Shown: positions 31,825 to 40,642 of the stretch, in pieces
How positions within the stretch are numbered: the first letter of the stretch is position 1
Layout of the letters: each line of letters begins with the position of its first letter
From: Steroidobacteraceae bacterium
GTDB lineage: Bacteria > Pseudomonadota > Gammaproteobacteria > Steroidobacterales > Steroidobacteraceae
Direction of reading: 5' to 3'
Length of the DNA stretch: 41,910 nucleotides
Assembly: GCA_019634915.1 (NCBI GenBank)
Contig: JAHCAN010000024.1
Span: 1-41,910 of the forward strand
The notes under the pieces: model-generated
Seen by the model: only the letters and a program-made list of their open reading frames with translations
Databases searched by the model: none
Told to the model about the DNA's origin: nothing
Position numbers and translations under genes: made by a program

Positions 31825-32906
31825 ATCACCGGAGTCGTAGATATCACATCGCCATTCTGCGCGCGATGGCGCAGGTAATGGTCCATCAGCACGAGCGCCA
31901 GCATCGCCTCGGCGATCGGCGTGGCGCGCAGTCCGACGCACGGGTCGTGCCGGCCCGTGGTCACGATCTCCACGGCGTTGCCGTGCACGTCGATCGTCTC
32001 GCCGGGCACCTGGATGCTCGAGGTCGGTTTCAGCGTGACGTGCACGACGATGTCCTGCCCGCTCGAGATGCCGCCGAGCACGCCGCCGGCGTGGTTCGAC
32101 CTGAAGCCCTGCGGCGTCAGCAGGTCGCGATGCTCGCTGCCGCGCTGCGCGGCCGCGCGCACGCCGGCGCCGATCTCGACCGCCTTGACCGCATTGATGC
32201 CCATCATCGCACTCGCGAGCGCCGCGTCGAGGCGCTCGAACACCGGCTCGCCGAGACCCGGCGGAACGCCGGCGGCAATCACGGTCACGCGCGCGCCGAT
32301 CGAGTCGCCGGCGCCGCGCAGGTCCCAGATCAGCTGCTCGAGTTCGGCGACGCGCGCCGGGTCGGGGCAGAAGAACGGATTCTGGTACGCGAAGGCCGGA
32401 TCGACCGGCTCGATCTCGAGTGCGCCGATGCGGCTGAGATAACCGTGGATGCGCACGCCGAGCCGCACGCCGAGGTACTTGCGCGCGATCGCGCCGGCCG
32501 CGACGCGCATCACGGTCTCGCGCGCCGACGAGCGCCCGCCGCCGCGATGGTCGCGCAGGCCGTATTTCTGCTGGTAGGTATAGTCGGCATGGCCCGGGCG
32601 GAAGCGGTCGCGGATCTTCTCGTAGTCGCGCGCGCGCGCGTCGGTGTTCTCGATCAGCAGGCCGATCGGCGTGCCGGTCGTGCGCCCCTCGAACACACCC
32701 GACAGGATGCGCACCTGGTCGCCCTCGCGACGCTGGCTCGTGAACTTCGAGGTACCGGTGCGGCGGCGATCGATGTCGGGCTGCAGGTCAGCTTCGGACA
32801 GCTCGAGCCCCGGCGGGCAGCCGTCGACGATGCAGCCGAGCGCCGGGCCGTGGCTCTCGCCGAAGCTCGTCACCGTGAACAACCTGCCGAACGTATTACC
32901 GGACAT
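31821..32906 (-). CDS. aroC: chorismate synthase
   Basis: AroC converts 5-enolpyruvylshikimate-3-phosphate to chorismate with reduced FMN, the last shikimate step. The 361-residue protein begins [20 protein letters not shown], with the signature [18 protein letters not shown]. It also shows [27 protein letters not shown] and the conserved [10 protein letters not shown]. Length is standard. Its start lies inside the end of prmB (11 bp overlap) and its stop overlaps asd (ATGA), forming prmB-aroC-asd. The adjacency of prmB and aroC is common in gammaproteobacteria. Confidence 0.97.
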   Translation of the reverse strand: MSGNTFGRLFTVTSFGESHGPALGCIVDGCPPGLELSEADLQPDIDRRRTGTSKFTSQRREGDQVRILSGVFEGRTTGTPIGLLIENTDARARDYEKIRDRFRPGHADYTYQQKYGLRDHRGGGRSSARETVMRVAAGAIARKYLGVRLGVRIHGYLSRIGALEIEPVDPAFAYQNPFFCPDPARVAELEQLIWDLRGAGDSIGARVTVIAAGVPPGLGEPVFERLDAALASAMMGINAVKAVEIGAGVRAAAQRGSEHRDLLTPQGFRSNHAGGVLGGISSGQDIVVHVTLKPTSSIQVPGETIDVHGNAVEIVTTGRHDPCVGLRATPIAEAMLALVLMDHYLRHRAQNGDVISTTPVI

Positions 32907-33762
32907 CCCGAACCTGCTCAGCCGTCAGCACGAACACCCCGCCGCCGCCGCGCTCGAACTCGAGCCACGTGAACGGCACGCGCGGATACTTGCGGCTCAC
33001 GAGCGCCGCCGAATTGCCCACCTCGACCACGAGCAGGCCTTGCGGCCGCAGATGGCGCCCCGCCTCGCGCAGGATCACGCGCACTGAATCGAGTCCGTCG
33101 TCGCCCGCGGCGAGCGCACCGCGCGGCTCATGCCAGTACTCCGGCGGCAGGGCCGCCAGCTCTTCGGCCCCGACATAAGGCGGGTTCGACACGATGATAT
33201 CGTAAGCGCGGCCCGCGAGCGCCGCGAAATGGTCCGAGCGCACGAGGCGGACGCGGCGGCCGAGCCGGTGCCGGCGCACATTGATCGCGGCGACCTCGAG
33301 TGCATCGGCCGAGATGTCGGTGGCGTCGACCCGCGCGCGCGGCAGCGCCTTCGCGGTGGCGATCGCGATGCAGCCCGAGCCGGTGCCGAGATCGAGCACG
33401 TCGGCGACGCGCCGCGCGTCGATCCAGGGCGCGAAACGGCGCTCGATCAGCTCGGCGAGCGGCGAGCGCGGGATCAGCACACGCTCGTCGACGTGGAACG
33501 GCAGGCCCGCGAACCAGGTGCGCTGCGTCAGGTACACGACCGGCACGCGCTCGTGGATGCGCCGCTCGAGCAGCGCATCGATCCCGCGCCGCGCGGCGCG
33601 GCTCACGCGGCGCGAATAATCGCGCGGCCGCGGCGGCACCGGCAGGTCGAGCACGTGCCAGACGATCGCGGCGGCATCGTCACGCGCATTGTCGGTGCCG
33701 TGGCCGAAATACAGGCCCGCGCGCGCCAGGCGCCGCGCCGCGCCGGCGATCGTCGTGCGCAC
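32896..33762 (-). CDS. prmB: ribosomal protein L3 N5-glutamine methyltransferase
   Basis: PrmB methylates a glutamine of ribosomal protein L3 using S-adenosylmethionine. The 288-residue enzyme has the SAM motif [15 protein letters not shown] and the catalytic NPPY in [14 protein letters not shown], as in all N5-glutamine methyltransferases. The N-terminal [13 protein letters not shown] segment separates it from the release-factor enzyme PrmC. GTG at 33762 is preferred: AAGG is 8 nt upstream. An ATG at 33801 would run into the divergent SCO1 start. It overlaps aroC by 11 bp. Confidence 0.93.
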   Translation of the reverse strand: MRTTIAGAARRLARAGLYFGHGTDNARDDAAAIVWHVLDLPVPPRPRDYSRRVSRAARRGIDALLERRIHERVPVVYLTQRTWFAGLPFHVDERVLIPRSPLAELIERRFAPWIDARRVADVLDLGTGSGCIAIATAKALPRARVDATDISADALEVAAINVRRHRLGRRVRLVRSDHFAALAGRAYDIIVSNPPYVGAEELAALPPEYWHEPRGALAAGDDGLDSVRVILREAGRHLRPQGLLVVEVGNSAALVSRKYPRVPFTWLEFERGGGGVFVLTAEQVRDVR

Positions 33763-33784
33763 GGTCGGGACCTTGCGGTGATTG

Positions 33785-33793
33785 TGGGATAAT
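33785..33793 (+). promoter_or_regulatory. extended -10 promoter, candidate for leaderless SCO1 mRNA
   Basis: TGG-GATAAT is an extended -10. It ends 6 nt before the SCO1 ATG (33800), so transcription should begin on or beside the start codon. No Shine-Dalgarno and no good -35 were seen. The layout is the same as that at 17566-17574. Confidence 0.45.
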
Positions 33794-33799
33794 CGCGTC

Positions 33800-34423
33800 A
33801 TGGCCACTCCAAAATCCTGGCTGCCGTGGGCAGCACTCGCGGTCGTCGCGGCGCTCGGCGGCGTCTGGCTCGCCCGTTCGACGCTGGCACCCGCCGCGGC
33901 GCAGGCGCCGCAACTGCAGGGCGGCACCTGGCTGCCCGAACCGCGCGAGGTCGCCGCGCCCGCGCTCGTCGACAGCCGCGGCGCGCCGTTCACGCAGGAC
34001 TCGTTCACCGGCCACGCGAGCCTGCTGTTCTTCGGCTTCACGCATTGTCCGGACCTGTGCCCGACGACGATGGCGCTGCTCGCCCAGGTGCGGCGCACCG
34101 CCCGGACACCGTTCACGGTCTATCTCGTCTCGGTCGATCCCGAGCGCGACACGCCCGAAGTGCTGCAGGCCTACCTGCGCGGCTTCGATGCGGAGTTTAT
34201 CGGGCTCACCGGCGCGCCGCTCGACATCAAGGGCTACACGCGCACCTTCGGCGCCGCGGTCGCGAAGGTCGAGCTGCCGGGAGGCAGCTACACGATGGAT
34301 CACTCGGCGGCACTGTTCCTGCTCGACGGGCACGGCCGGCTGCGCGCGATATTCACCCCTCCCTACCAGGTCGAGAGCCTCGCGGCCGATCTCGACGCGG
34401 CGATCGCGGCCACGCGCGGATGA
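33800..34423 (+). CDS. SCO1/SenC family copper chaperone
   Basis: This 207-residue membrane-anchored thioredoxin-fold protein has an N-terminal helix (about 8-24) followed by a periplasmic domain. The copper site is visible: Cys83 and Cys87 in [10 protein letters not shown] and His168 in TMDHSAALF. The family delivers copper to the CuA centre of cytochrome c oxidase or acts as a thiol reductase. No oxidase gene is nearby. An upstream TTG is in frame, but the ATG at 33800 directly precedes the membrane helix. Its stop overlaps the psd start (ATGA), making it first in SCO1-psd-epmA-msrC. Confidence 0.93.
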   Translation: MATPKSWLPWAALAVVAALGGVWLARSTLAPAAAQAPQLQGGTWLPEPREVAAPALVDSRGAPFTQDSFTGHASLLFFGFTHCPDLCPTTMALLAQVRRTARTPFTVYLVSVDPERDTPEVLQAYLRGFDAEFIGLTGAPLDIKGYTRTFGAAVAKVELPGGSYTMDHSAALFLLDGHGRLRAIFTPPYQVESLAADLDAAIAATRG

Positions 34424-35322
34424 GCGACACCGACGGGCTCGGCGCGCGCCTGTTCGTCGGCCTGCAGTACCTGCTGCCGCAGCACGCGCTGTCCCGACTC
34501 GTCTACCGTCTCGCGCGCGTGCGCACGGCCTGGCTCAAGAACCTGCTGATCGACGCCTTCGTGCGCGAGTTCCGGCCCGACATGAGCGACGCGGCGCAGG
34601 CCGACCCGCGCAGCCATCCGACCTTCAATGCCTTCTTCACCCGCGCGCTGCGCGACGGCAGCCGCCCGGTCGACGCCGATCCGGCCGCGATCGTCTCGCC
34701 GGTCGACGGCACGGTGAGCGAGTGCGGGCCGATCCGCGGCGATCGCCTGCTGCAGGCGAAGGGCCACGACTACACGCTCGGCGCGCTGCTCGCGGGCAAC
34801 GAGGCGCTCACGCACCGCTACGAGGGCGGGCTCTACGCGACGCTTTACCTCGCGCCGTTCAACTACCACCGCATCCACATGGCGCTGGCCGGCACGCTGG
34901 CGGCCGCGGCCTACGTGCCGGGCTGGCTGTTCAGCGTCAACCGCACGACCGCCGCGCACGTCGCGGGCCTCTACGCGCGCAACGAGCGCATCGTGTGCCA
35001 CTTCGAGGACCCGGCGACGCCGCATGCGCTGATCCTCGTCGGCGCGCTGAACGTCGGCAGCATGGAGACGGTCTGGCACGGCGAGGTCACGCCACGCACG
35101 CCGCGCGCCGCGGCGAAGCTGCGGCCCGGTCCGGAGCGCGCGCCGCTCGCGCTGCCGAAGGGCGCGGAAATGGGGCGCTTCAACATGGGCTCGACCGTGA
35201 TCCTGCTGCTGCCGCCGGGGCGCGCGCACTGGGATACCGGGCTTGCGGCCGGACGCACCGTGCGCGTCGGCGAGCGCATCGGCACGCTCGAGCCACCGCG
35301 CCTCGCTGCCGGCGGCGGGTGA
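34420..35322 (+). CDS. psd: phosphatidylserine decarboxylase proenzyme
   Basis: Psd decarboxylates phosphatidylserine to phosphatidylethanolamine at the inner membrane. The 300-residue proenzyme is expected to cleave itself between Gly257 and Ser258 in FNMGSTVIL, leaving a pyruvoyl group on the small alpha subunit. E. coli has LGST at this point and MGST here is a mild variant. Other conserved parts are FNAFFTRAL, SPVDGTVSE, and YLAPFNYHRIHMA with the catalytic His. The ATG overlaps the SCO1 stop and the TGA overlaps the epmA start (TGATG). psd-epmA adjacency recalls E. coli, where the two genes are close. Confidence 0.96.
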   Translation: MSDTDGLGARLFVGLQYLLPQHALSRLVYRLARVRTAWLKNLLIDAFVREFRPDMSDAAQADPRSHPTFNAFFTRALRDGSRPVDADPAAIVSPVDGTVSECGPIRGDRLLQAKGHDYTLGALLAGNEALTHRYEGGLYATLYLAPFNYHRIHMALAGTLAAAAYVPGWLFSVNRTTAAHVAGLYARNERIVCHFEDPATPHALILVGALNVGSMETVWHGEVTPRTPRAAAKLRPGPERAPLALPKGAEMGRFNMGSTVILLLPPGRAHWDTGLAAGRTVRVGERIGTLEPPRLAAGGG

Positions 35323-36302
35323 TGACCGTCGCGGCCGACGATTTCGCGCCCGGCGCGACGCTGTCGACGCTCGCGCGCCGTGCGCAGGCGCTGGCCGAGG
35401 TGCGCGCCTTCTTTGCCGATCGCGGCGTCATGGAAGTCGACCCCCCGGCGCTCGTCAACGCGCCGGTGACCGACGTGAACCTGCATCCGGTCCGGGTGCG
35501 ACTGCCCGGCGCGCCGGCCGGCGCCCCCGAACGTGCGCTGCACACCTCACCCGAGTACGCGATGAAGCGGCTGCTCGCGGCCGGCAGCGGCGACATCTAC
35601 TTCCTCGGCCACGCGTTCCGCGGTGCCGAACGCGGCCGCCTGCACAACCCGGAATTCACGCTGATCGAGTGGTATCGGCTCGGCGGCACGCTCGAGCGGC
35701 TGATGGCGGAAGTCGCGGCGCTGGTCGCGCGGCTCTGCGCGCGCGAATTCGCGATCGAGCACGTCAGCTATCGCGATGCCTTCGCCGGCGTAACCGGCCT
35801 CGATCCGCTCGCGGCGCCGGATGGCGATCTCGCGCAGGCCGCGGCCGCGCTCGGCCTCGACGCGGCCAGCGCGCGCGCGAGCACGCGTGACGAGCTGCTC
35901 GACCTGATCGTCGGCGCGGCGGTCGGCCCGCAGCTCGGCCGCGGCCGGCTCACGTTCGTGCACGGCTATCCGGCCTCGCAGGCCGCGCTCGCGCGGCTCG
36001 ATCCGGCCGATCCGCGCATCGCGCTGCGCTTCGAGCTCTATGCCGAGGGCATCGAGCTCGCCAACGGCTTCGATGAGCTCGCCGATGCCACCGAGCAGCG
36101 CGAGCGCTTCGAAGCCGAGCAGCGCGAGCGGGCGCGGCGCGGCCTGCCGGTCGGGCCACTCGACGAGCGCCTGCTCGCCGCACTCGCCTCGGGCCTGCCC
36201 GCCTGCGCGGGCGTCGCGGTCGGCTTCGATCGCGTGCTGATGCTCGCGACCGGCGCCGACTGTATCGATCAGGTGCTGCCGTTTACACTCGAGCGCGCAT
36301 GA
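35322..36302 (+). CDS. epmA: EF-P--(R)-beta-lysine ligase
   Basis: EpmA (PoxA/GenX) is a truncated class II lysyl-tRNA-synthetase homologue. It attaches (R)-beta-lysine to a lysine of elongation factor P instead of a tRNA. The 326-residue protein lacks the anticodon-binding domain. It has class II motifs 2 (HAFRGAERGRLHNPEFTLIE) and 3 (GVAVGFDRVLMLATG), and the Lys-binding segment ELANGFDELAD. The ATG overlaps the psd stop (TGATG) and the TGA overlaps msrC (ATGA). Its target efp and partner epmB lie 0.6-1.2 kb downstream, so the whole EF-P modification set is local. Confidence 0.96.
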   Translation: MTVAADDFAPGATLSTLARRAQALAEVRAFFADRGVMEVDPPALVNAPVTDVNLHPVRVRLPGAPAGAPERALHTSPEYAMKRLLAAGSGDIYFLGHAFRGAERGRLHNPEFTLIEWYRLGGTLERLMAEVAALVARLCAREFAIEHVSYRDAFAGVTGLDPLAAPDGDLAQAAAALGLDAASARASTRDELLDLIVGAAVGPQLGRGRLTFVHGYPASQAALARLDPADPRIALRFELYAEGIELANGFDELADATEQRERFEAEQRERARRGLPVGPLDERLLAALASGLPACAGVAVGFDRVLMLATGADCIDQVLPFTLERA

Positions 36303-36829
36303 GCCACGCGATCACCCACTACGATTTCGCCGACAAGCCGCGCGCCTACCGCGAACTCGCGCGCGACCTCGCGGCGCTGCTCGCCGGCGAGCGCGACTGG
36401 ATCGCCAATGCGGCGAACGCCGCCGCGCTCATTTTCAGCGCGCTGCCGGATCTGAACTGGGCGGGGTTCTATGTGCCGGCACGCACCGCCGGCGGCGCCC
36501 GCGAGCTGATCGTCGGGCCGTTCCAGGGCCGGCCCGCCTGCGTGCGCATCCCGATCGGCGACGGCGTGTGCGGCACCGCGGCCGTGCGCCGCGAGACGAT
36601 CGTCGTGCCCGACGTCAACGCCTTCGACGGCCACATCGCCTGTGATTCGGCCTCGCGATCCGAGATCGTCGTGCCGCTGCTGCGCACCGGCGTCAGCGGT
36701 GCCGCGGCCTTCGTCGGCGTGCTCGACGTCGACAGCCCGCGGCTCGCGCGCTTCGACGACGCCGATCGCGCCGGGCTCGAAGCGCTCGCCGCGATCATCA
36801 CCGCCGCGAGCGACTGGCCGGCGCCCTAG
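36299..36829 (+). CDS. msrC: free methionine-(R)-sulfoxide reductase (GAF-type)
   Basis: This 176-residue single GAF-domain enzyme reduces free L-methionine-(R)-sulfoxide. The three redox cysteines of the fRMsr family are Cys81 (GRPACVRI), Cys91 (GVCGTAAV) and Cys115 (HIACDSAS), matching E. coli 84/94/118. The binding-site segments NWAGFYV, VGPFQGRPA and SEIVVPLL are present. The ATG overlaps the epmA stop (ATGA). It ends the SCO1-psd-epmA-msrC unit and converges with efp after 65 bp. It may repair oxidised methionine in the cytosol. Confidence 0.95.
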   Translation: MSHAITHYDFADKPRAYRELARDLAALLAGERDWIANAANAAALIFSALPDLNWAGFYVPARTAGGARELIVGPFQGRPACVRIPIGDGVCGTAAVRRETIVVPDVNAFDGHIACDSASRSEIVVPLLRTGVSGAAAFVGVLDVDSPRLARFDDADRAGLEALAAIITAASDWPAP

Positions 36830-36894
36830 CGCGCGACCGCCACGCCTCCCGGGATGTCTCTGCCCGTCGCGCGCGTTCGGCTGTTCGGGCGCGC

Positions 36895-37464
36895 TCAGCC
36901 CTTCGCGCGCGAGATGTACTCGCCGGTGCGCGTATCGATGCGCAGCGTCTCGCCTTCGTTGATGAACAGCGGCACGCGCACGACCGCGCCGGTCTCGAGC
37001 TTCGCCGGCTTCTGGCCGCCGGTCGCGGTGTCGCCGCGCACGCCCGGGTCGGTTTCGACCACCTTCAGCTCGATGTGCGGCGGCGGCGTGATCTGCAGCG
37101 GCACGCCGTTCCACAGCGTGACCATGCAGACGGTGCCGTCCTTGAGCCACTGCGCGGCATCGCCGACGGCCGTCTTGCCCGCGGTGTGCTGCTCGAAGCT
37201 GTCGGGCACCATGAAGTGGTAGAAGTCACCGTCCTGGTAGAGATACTGCATGTCGATGTCGACGACGTCGGCCGCCTCGGCCGTGTCGCCCGACTTGAAC
37301 GTGCGCTCGATCGTGCGCCCGGTCTTCAGGTTGCGGACCTTCACGCGATTGAACGCCTGGCCCTTGCCGGGCTTGACGAATTCGTTCTCGAGCACGACGT
37401 AGGGGTCGCCGTCGAGCAGCAGCTTGACGCCGGAGCGGAATTCACTGGTGTTGTAGGTGGCCAT
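36895..37464 (-). CDS. efp: elongation factor P
   Basis: EF-P binds between the P and E sites of the ribosome and rescues stalling at polyproline stretches. The 189-residue three-domain protein has the modification loop at Lys34 in VKPGKGQAF, the E. coli-type target for beta-lysine. That fits the nearby epmA and epmB. The C-terminus carries the usual [11 protein letters not shown]. Length is normal. The ATG at 37464 has a weak GAG-type ribosome site. It is transcribed divergently from epmB across 65 bp. Confidence 0.98.
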   Translation of the reverse strand: MATYNTSEFRSGVKLLLDGDPYVVLENEFVKPGKGQAFNRVKVRNLKTGRTIERTFKSGDTAEAADVVDIDMQYLYQDGDFYHFMVPDSFEQHTAGKTAVGDAAQWLKDGTVCMVTLWNGVPLQITPPPHIELKVVETDPGVRGDTATGGQKPAKLETGAVVRVPLFINEGETLRIDTRTGEYISRAKG

Positions 37465-37478
37465 TTATTTCTCGCAGG

Positions 37479-37503
37479 TCGGGGCCCAGAATGCGGACCC
37501 CGA
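37479..37503. repeat. inverted repeat between efp and epmB
   Basis: TCGGGG (37479-37484) and CCCCGA (37498-37503) form a perfect 6 bp inverted repeat with a 13 nt spacer, near the middle of the divergent efp/epmB gap. It could be a small hairpin in either leader or a dimeric operator half-site pair. In this GC-rich genome a chance match is also possible. Confidence 0.4.
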
Positions 37504-37529
37504 TCCGAGGCCCCCAAAAAAGGGCGCAA

Positions 37530-38534
37530 ATGATACCGGCTGAACTTTCCAGCCGCCACCGGAGCTCCTGGCAGGCCGAGCTGGCGGCGGCGATCACCGA
37601 CCCCGCCGAACTGCTCGCCGCGCTCGCGCTCGACCCGGCGCTGCTGCCCGCGGCGCGCAGCGCCGCGGCGGGCTTTCGCCTGCGCGTGCCGTGGTCCTAC
37701 GTGCGGCGCATGCGTCGCGGCGACCTGCACGACCCGCTGCTGCGCCAGGTGCTGCCGGTCGGCGCCGAGCTCGCCGAGGTCCCGGGCTTCGTCGCCGATC
37801 CGCTCGGCGAGCGCGCCGCGAATCGCGTGCCGGGGCTGCTGCACAAGTACCGGGGACGTGCGCTGCTGGTCACGACCGGCGCCTGTGCGGTGCATTGCCG
37901 CTACTGCTTCCGCCGCGAATTCCCGTACGCGGAGCAGGTCTCGGGCGAGGGCCGCTGGGACGCCGCGATTGCCGCGATCGCCGCCGACCGCAGCATCGAG
38001 GAAGTCATCCTGAGCGGCGGCGACCCGCTCGTGCTGTCGAATGCGCGCCTCGGCGCGCTGACCGCGCAGCTCGTCACGATCGGACACGTGCGCCGCGTGC
38101 GCGTGCACACGCGCACGCCGGTGGTGCTGCCGTCGCGCGTCGACGACGGGCTCGTGCAATGGCTCGCCTCGCTGCGCCGGCCGGTCGTCGTCGTGCACGT
38201 GAACCACGCGCAGGAGATCGACGCCGAACTCGCCGCCGCGTTCGCGCGGCTGCGCGCGGCCGGCGCGACCGTGCTCAACCAGTCGGTGCTGCTCGCCGGG
38301 GTCAACGACAGCGCCGGGGCGCTCGTCGCGCTCTCGACCGCGCTGCACGACGCCGGCGTGCTGCCCTACTACCTGCACCTGCTCGACCGGGTGCGCGGCG
38401 CGGCGCATTTCGACGTGCCGGCAGAGCGCGCCCGCGCGCTGATGCGCGATATCGGCGCGCGCCTGCCCGGCTATCTGGTGCCGAGGCTCGTGCGCGAAGA
38501 AGCCGGGGCCCCCGGCAAGACGCCCGTGCTGTAA
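37530..38534 (+). CDS. epmB: EF-P lysine 2,3-aminomutase
   Basis: EpmB is a radical-SAM, PLP-dependent enzyme that turns L-alpha-lysine into (R)-beta-lysine, the group EpmA puts on EF-P. The 334-residue protein has the cluster motif CAVHCRYC (Cys119, Cys123, Cys126), ILSGGDPL, RVHTRTPVVLPSRV, and the PLP Lys330 close to the C-terminus (GKTPVL). It lacks the C-terminal extension of degradative KamA enzymes. ATG at 37530 is chosen because AAGGG lies 6 nt upstream; in-frame codons before it have no ribosome site. The FimX-like gene follows after 39 bp. Confidence 0.95.
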   Translation: MIPAELSSRHRSSWQAELAAAITDPAELLAALALDPALLPAARSAAAGFRLRVPWSYVRRMRRGDLHDPLLRQVLPVGAELAEVPGFVADPLGERAANRVPGLLHKYRGRALLVTTGACAVHCRYCFRREFPYAEQVSGEGRWDAAIAAIAADRSIEEVILSGGDPLVLSNARLGALTAQLVTIGHVRRVRVHTRTPVVLPSRVDDGLVQWLASLRRPVVVVHVNHAQEIDAELAAAFARLRAAGATVLNQSVLLAGVNDSAGALVALSTALHDAGVLPYYLHLLDRVRGAAHFDVPAERARALMRDIGARLPGYLVPRLVREEAGAPGKTPVL

Positions 38535-38563
38535 CCTGTAGACCTTCGATGAGTCGCTTTTCC

Positions 38564-38568
38564 GGAGG
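38564..38568 (+). promoter_or_regulatory. Shine-Dalgarno GGAGG pointing to a CTG start
   Basis: GGAGG lies 5 nt before an in-frame CTG at 38574. The only conventional start (GTG 38604) has no ribosome site. The in-frame upstream stop is TGA at 38550-38552. This site decides the start of the FimX-like gene. Confidence 0.6.
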
Positions 38569-38573
38569 TTGCC

Positions 38574-40631
38574 CTGGCTGACACATCCGCCGTCCCGGTT
38601 ATCGTGTTCGCGCCGTCCCGCGATCCGGTCGAGGCCATCAATTCGCAGCTGCGGCGCGCGGGCCATGCCGTGCACTGCACGTGGATCCCCGCGCTCGGCG
38701 ACCTCGGCGACGCGCTGACGCAGTTGAACCCCGAGATGCTGATCTGCCGGCCGCAGGCCGACGGCGAGCTGTCGGCGGTCGCGGCGGTGCGCACCCAGCT
38801 CACGCCCGAAGTGCCGCTGATCGCGCTGCTCGACGTTGCCGACGAGGCGGAGATCGCCGCGGCGATGGCGGCCGGCGCGCGCGACGCGGTGACGCTCGGC
38901 CGCCCCGACCGGCTGCGCGCCGTGATCGAGCGCGAACTGCGCAGCTTCCGCCTCGAGCGCGCGCTCAACACGACGCTGCAGTCGGCGCGCGACTACCGCA
39001 AGCAGCTCGAGACCGTGCTGAAGCGCTCGACCGACGCGATCGCGCAGGTGCAGGAAGGCATCGTCGTCGACGCGAACGAATCCTGGCTCGGCGTGTTCGG
39101 CATCGCCGATGCGTCGACGATCGTCGGCCAGCCGCTGATGGACCTGTTCGAGGCGGCCTCGCACACCGCGCTGAAGGGCGCGCTGGTCGCCTGCCTGCAG
39201 GGGCGCTGGACCGACCACGTGCTGAAGGCCGACGCGCTGCGCGCCGACGGCAAGATCCTGCCGCTCGAGTTCGTGCTGTCACCGGGCGAATACGAGGGCG
39301 AGCCCTGCGTGCGGCTGATCGTGCCGGCGCGCAAGCGCAGCGAGCACGAGCTGGCGAGCGAGCTGGCCGATTCGGTGCGCCGCGACCCGGCCACCGGGCT
39401 GCTCTACCGCCGGCCGCTGCTCGAGGCGATCGGCGCGCGCCTGTCGACGCCGGCGCGCGGCGGCGTGCGCTATCTCGCGCTGCTGCGCCTCGACAAGTTC
39501 GCCGCGATCGAGAAGGAAATCGGCGCGATGGCGAGCGAGCAGCTGCTGATCGAGTTCGCGGCGATGGTGCGCGAGCACTCGAACCCGGCCGACATCGCCG
39601 GGCGTTTCAGCGGCACCTCGTTCCTGCTGCTGATCGAGCGCGGCAACGAGCGCGACGTCGAAGCCTGGGCCGAGCAGCTGGTCGCGCGCGTCGCGAAGCA
39701 CGTATTCCACGTCGGCGCGAAGACGCTCAGCGCGACCTGCTCGATTGGCCTCGGCGTCGTGCCGCACGGCAGCCCGCATCTCGACGACGCGATCCAGGAC
39801 GCCGTCGACGCCTGCCGGCGCGCGCGCCACCAGGGCGGCGGCCGCGTCGCGATGCTCGATCGCGCCGACGCCGACTCGCGCGTGCAGGCCTACGACCAGG
39901 TGTGGGTCAAGCACATCAAGGCGGCGCTGATGGAGAACCGCTTCCGCCTCGTGCAGCAGCCGGTCGCGTCGCTGCGCGGCGATGACCCGCAGATGTTCGA
40001 CGTGCTGGTGCGCATGCTCGATCACCAGAAGAAGGAGGTGCTGCCGGCCGACTTCATGGCGGCCGCGGAGCGCAACGACCTGCTGCGCAACATCGACCGC
40101 TGGGTCGTCGGCGCGTCGCTGTCGTTCGCGGCACAGCGGCGCCCGGGCTGCCTGTTCGTGCGGCTCGCGAAGGACAGCCTGCTCGACCGCTCGTTCCCGG
40201 GCTGGCTCGACGGCCAGCGCCGGGCGACCAATGCCGATCCGGCGCGCGTGTGCTTCCAGGTGACCGAGGACATCGTGGCGGCCTACATCCAGCAGGCGAA
40301 GGCGCTCGCCGACGCGGTCAAGTCGCGCGGTTTCCGCTTCGCGATCGAGCGCTTCGGCAGCGGCCGCGATCCGCAGGGCCTGCTCGCCGCGATGCCCGCC
40401 GACTTCATCAAGATCGACGGCGCGCTGATCCAGGGCCTCGCCGGCGACGTCGATCTGCAGCAGAAAGTGCGCGCGCTCGTCGATGCCGCGACCAAACGCG
40501 GCATCGAGACGATCGCCGAGCGTGTCGAGGACGCGAACACGATGGCCGTGCTGTGGCAGCTCGGCGTGCAGTTCATCCAGGGCTATTTCGTCCATGCGCC
40601 GGAGGATGTGGAGCTGCGCGCGGAAAAATAG
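38574..40631 (+). CDS. FimX-like protein: degenerate receiver-PAS-GGDEF-EAL
   Basis: With a CTG start this is 685 residues; the GTG at 38604 would remove the first beta strand (VPVIVFAP). The order is a receiver-like domain (1-125) without a phosphoacceptor Asp, a PAS domain (about 145-255), GGDEF (about 265-430) and EAL (about 445-685). GGDEF reads SGTSF, so cyclase activity is unlikely. The EAL triad reads DVL and DDFGxG reads ERFGSG, so hydrolysis is unlikely. FIKIDG, IETIAERVE and FIQGYF are kept, so c-di-GMP binding is possible. This layout and degeneracy match Pseudomonas/Xanthomonas FimX, a c-di-GMP receptor for type IV pilus assembly. It is 39 bp after epmB. Confidence 0.82.
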   Translation: MADTSAVPVIVFAPSRDPVEAINSQLRRAGHAVHCTWIPALGDLGDALTQLNPEMLICRPQADGELSAVAAVRTQLTPEVPLIALLDVADEAEIAAAMAAGARDAVTLGRPDRLRAVIERELRSFRLERALNTTLQSARDYRKQLETVLKRSTDAIAQVQEGIVVDANESWLGVFGIADASTIVGQPLMDLFEAASHTALKGALVACLQGRWTDHVLKADALRADGKILPLEFVLSPGEYEGEPCVRLIVPARKRSEHELASELADSVRRDPATGLLYRRPLLEAIGARLSTPARGGVRYLALLRLDKFAAIEKEIGAMASEQLLIEFAAMVREHSNPADIAGRFSGTSFLLLIERGNERDVEAWAEQLVARVAKHVFHVGAKTLSATCSIGLGVVPHGSPHLDDAIQDAVDACRRARHQGGGRVAMLDRADADSRVQAYDQVWVKHIKAALMENRFRLVQQPVASLRGDDPQMFDVLVRMLDHQKKEVLPADFMAAAERNDLLRNIDRWVVGASLSFAAQRRPGCLFVRLAKDSLLDRSFPGWLDGQRRATNADPARVCFQVTEDIVAAYIQQAKALADAVKSRGFRFAIERFGSGRDPQGLLAAMPADFIKIDGALIQGLAGDVDLQQKVRALVDAATKRGIETIAERVEDANTMAVLWQLGVQFIQGYFVHAPEDVELRAEK

Positions 40632-40642
40632 GAAGAGCCAAC

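Noticed and set aside
36830-36894. GCGCGC-rich inverted segments between msrC and efp as a bidirectional terminator
   Set aside because: The pairing rests on self-complementary GC repeats common throughout this genome, with no T-tract on either side.
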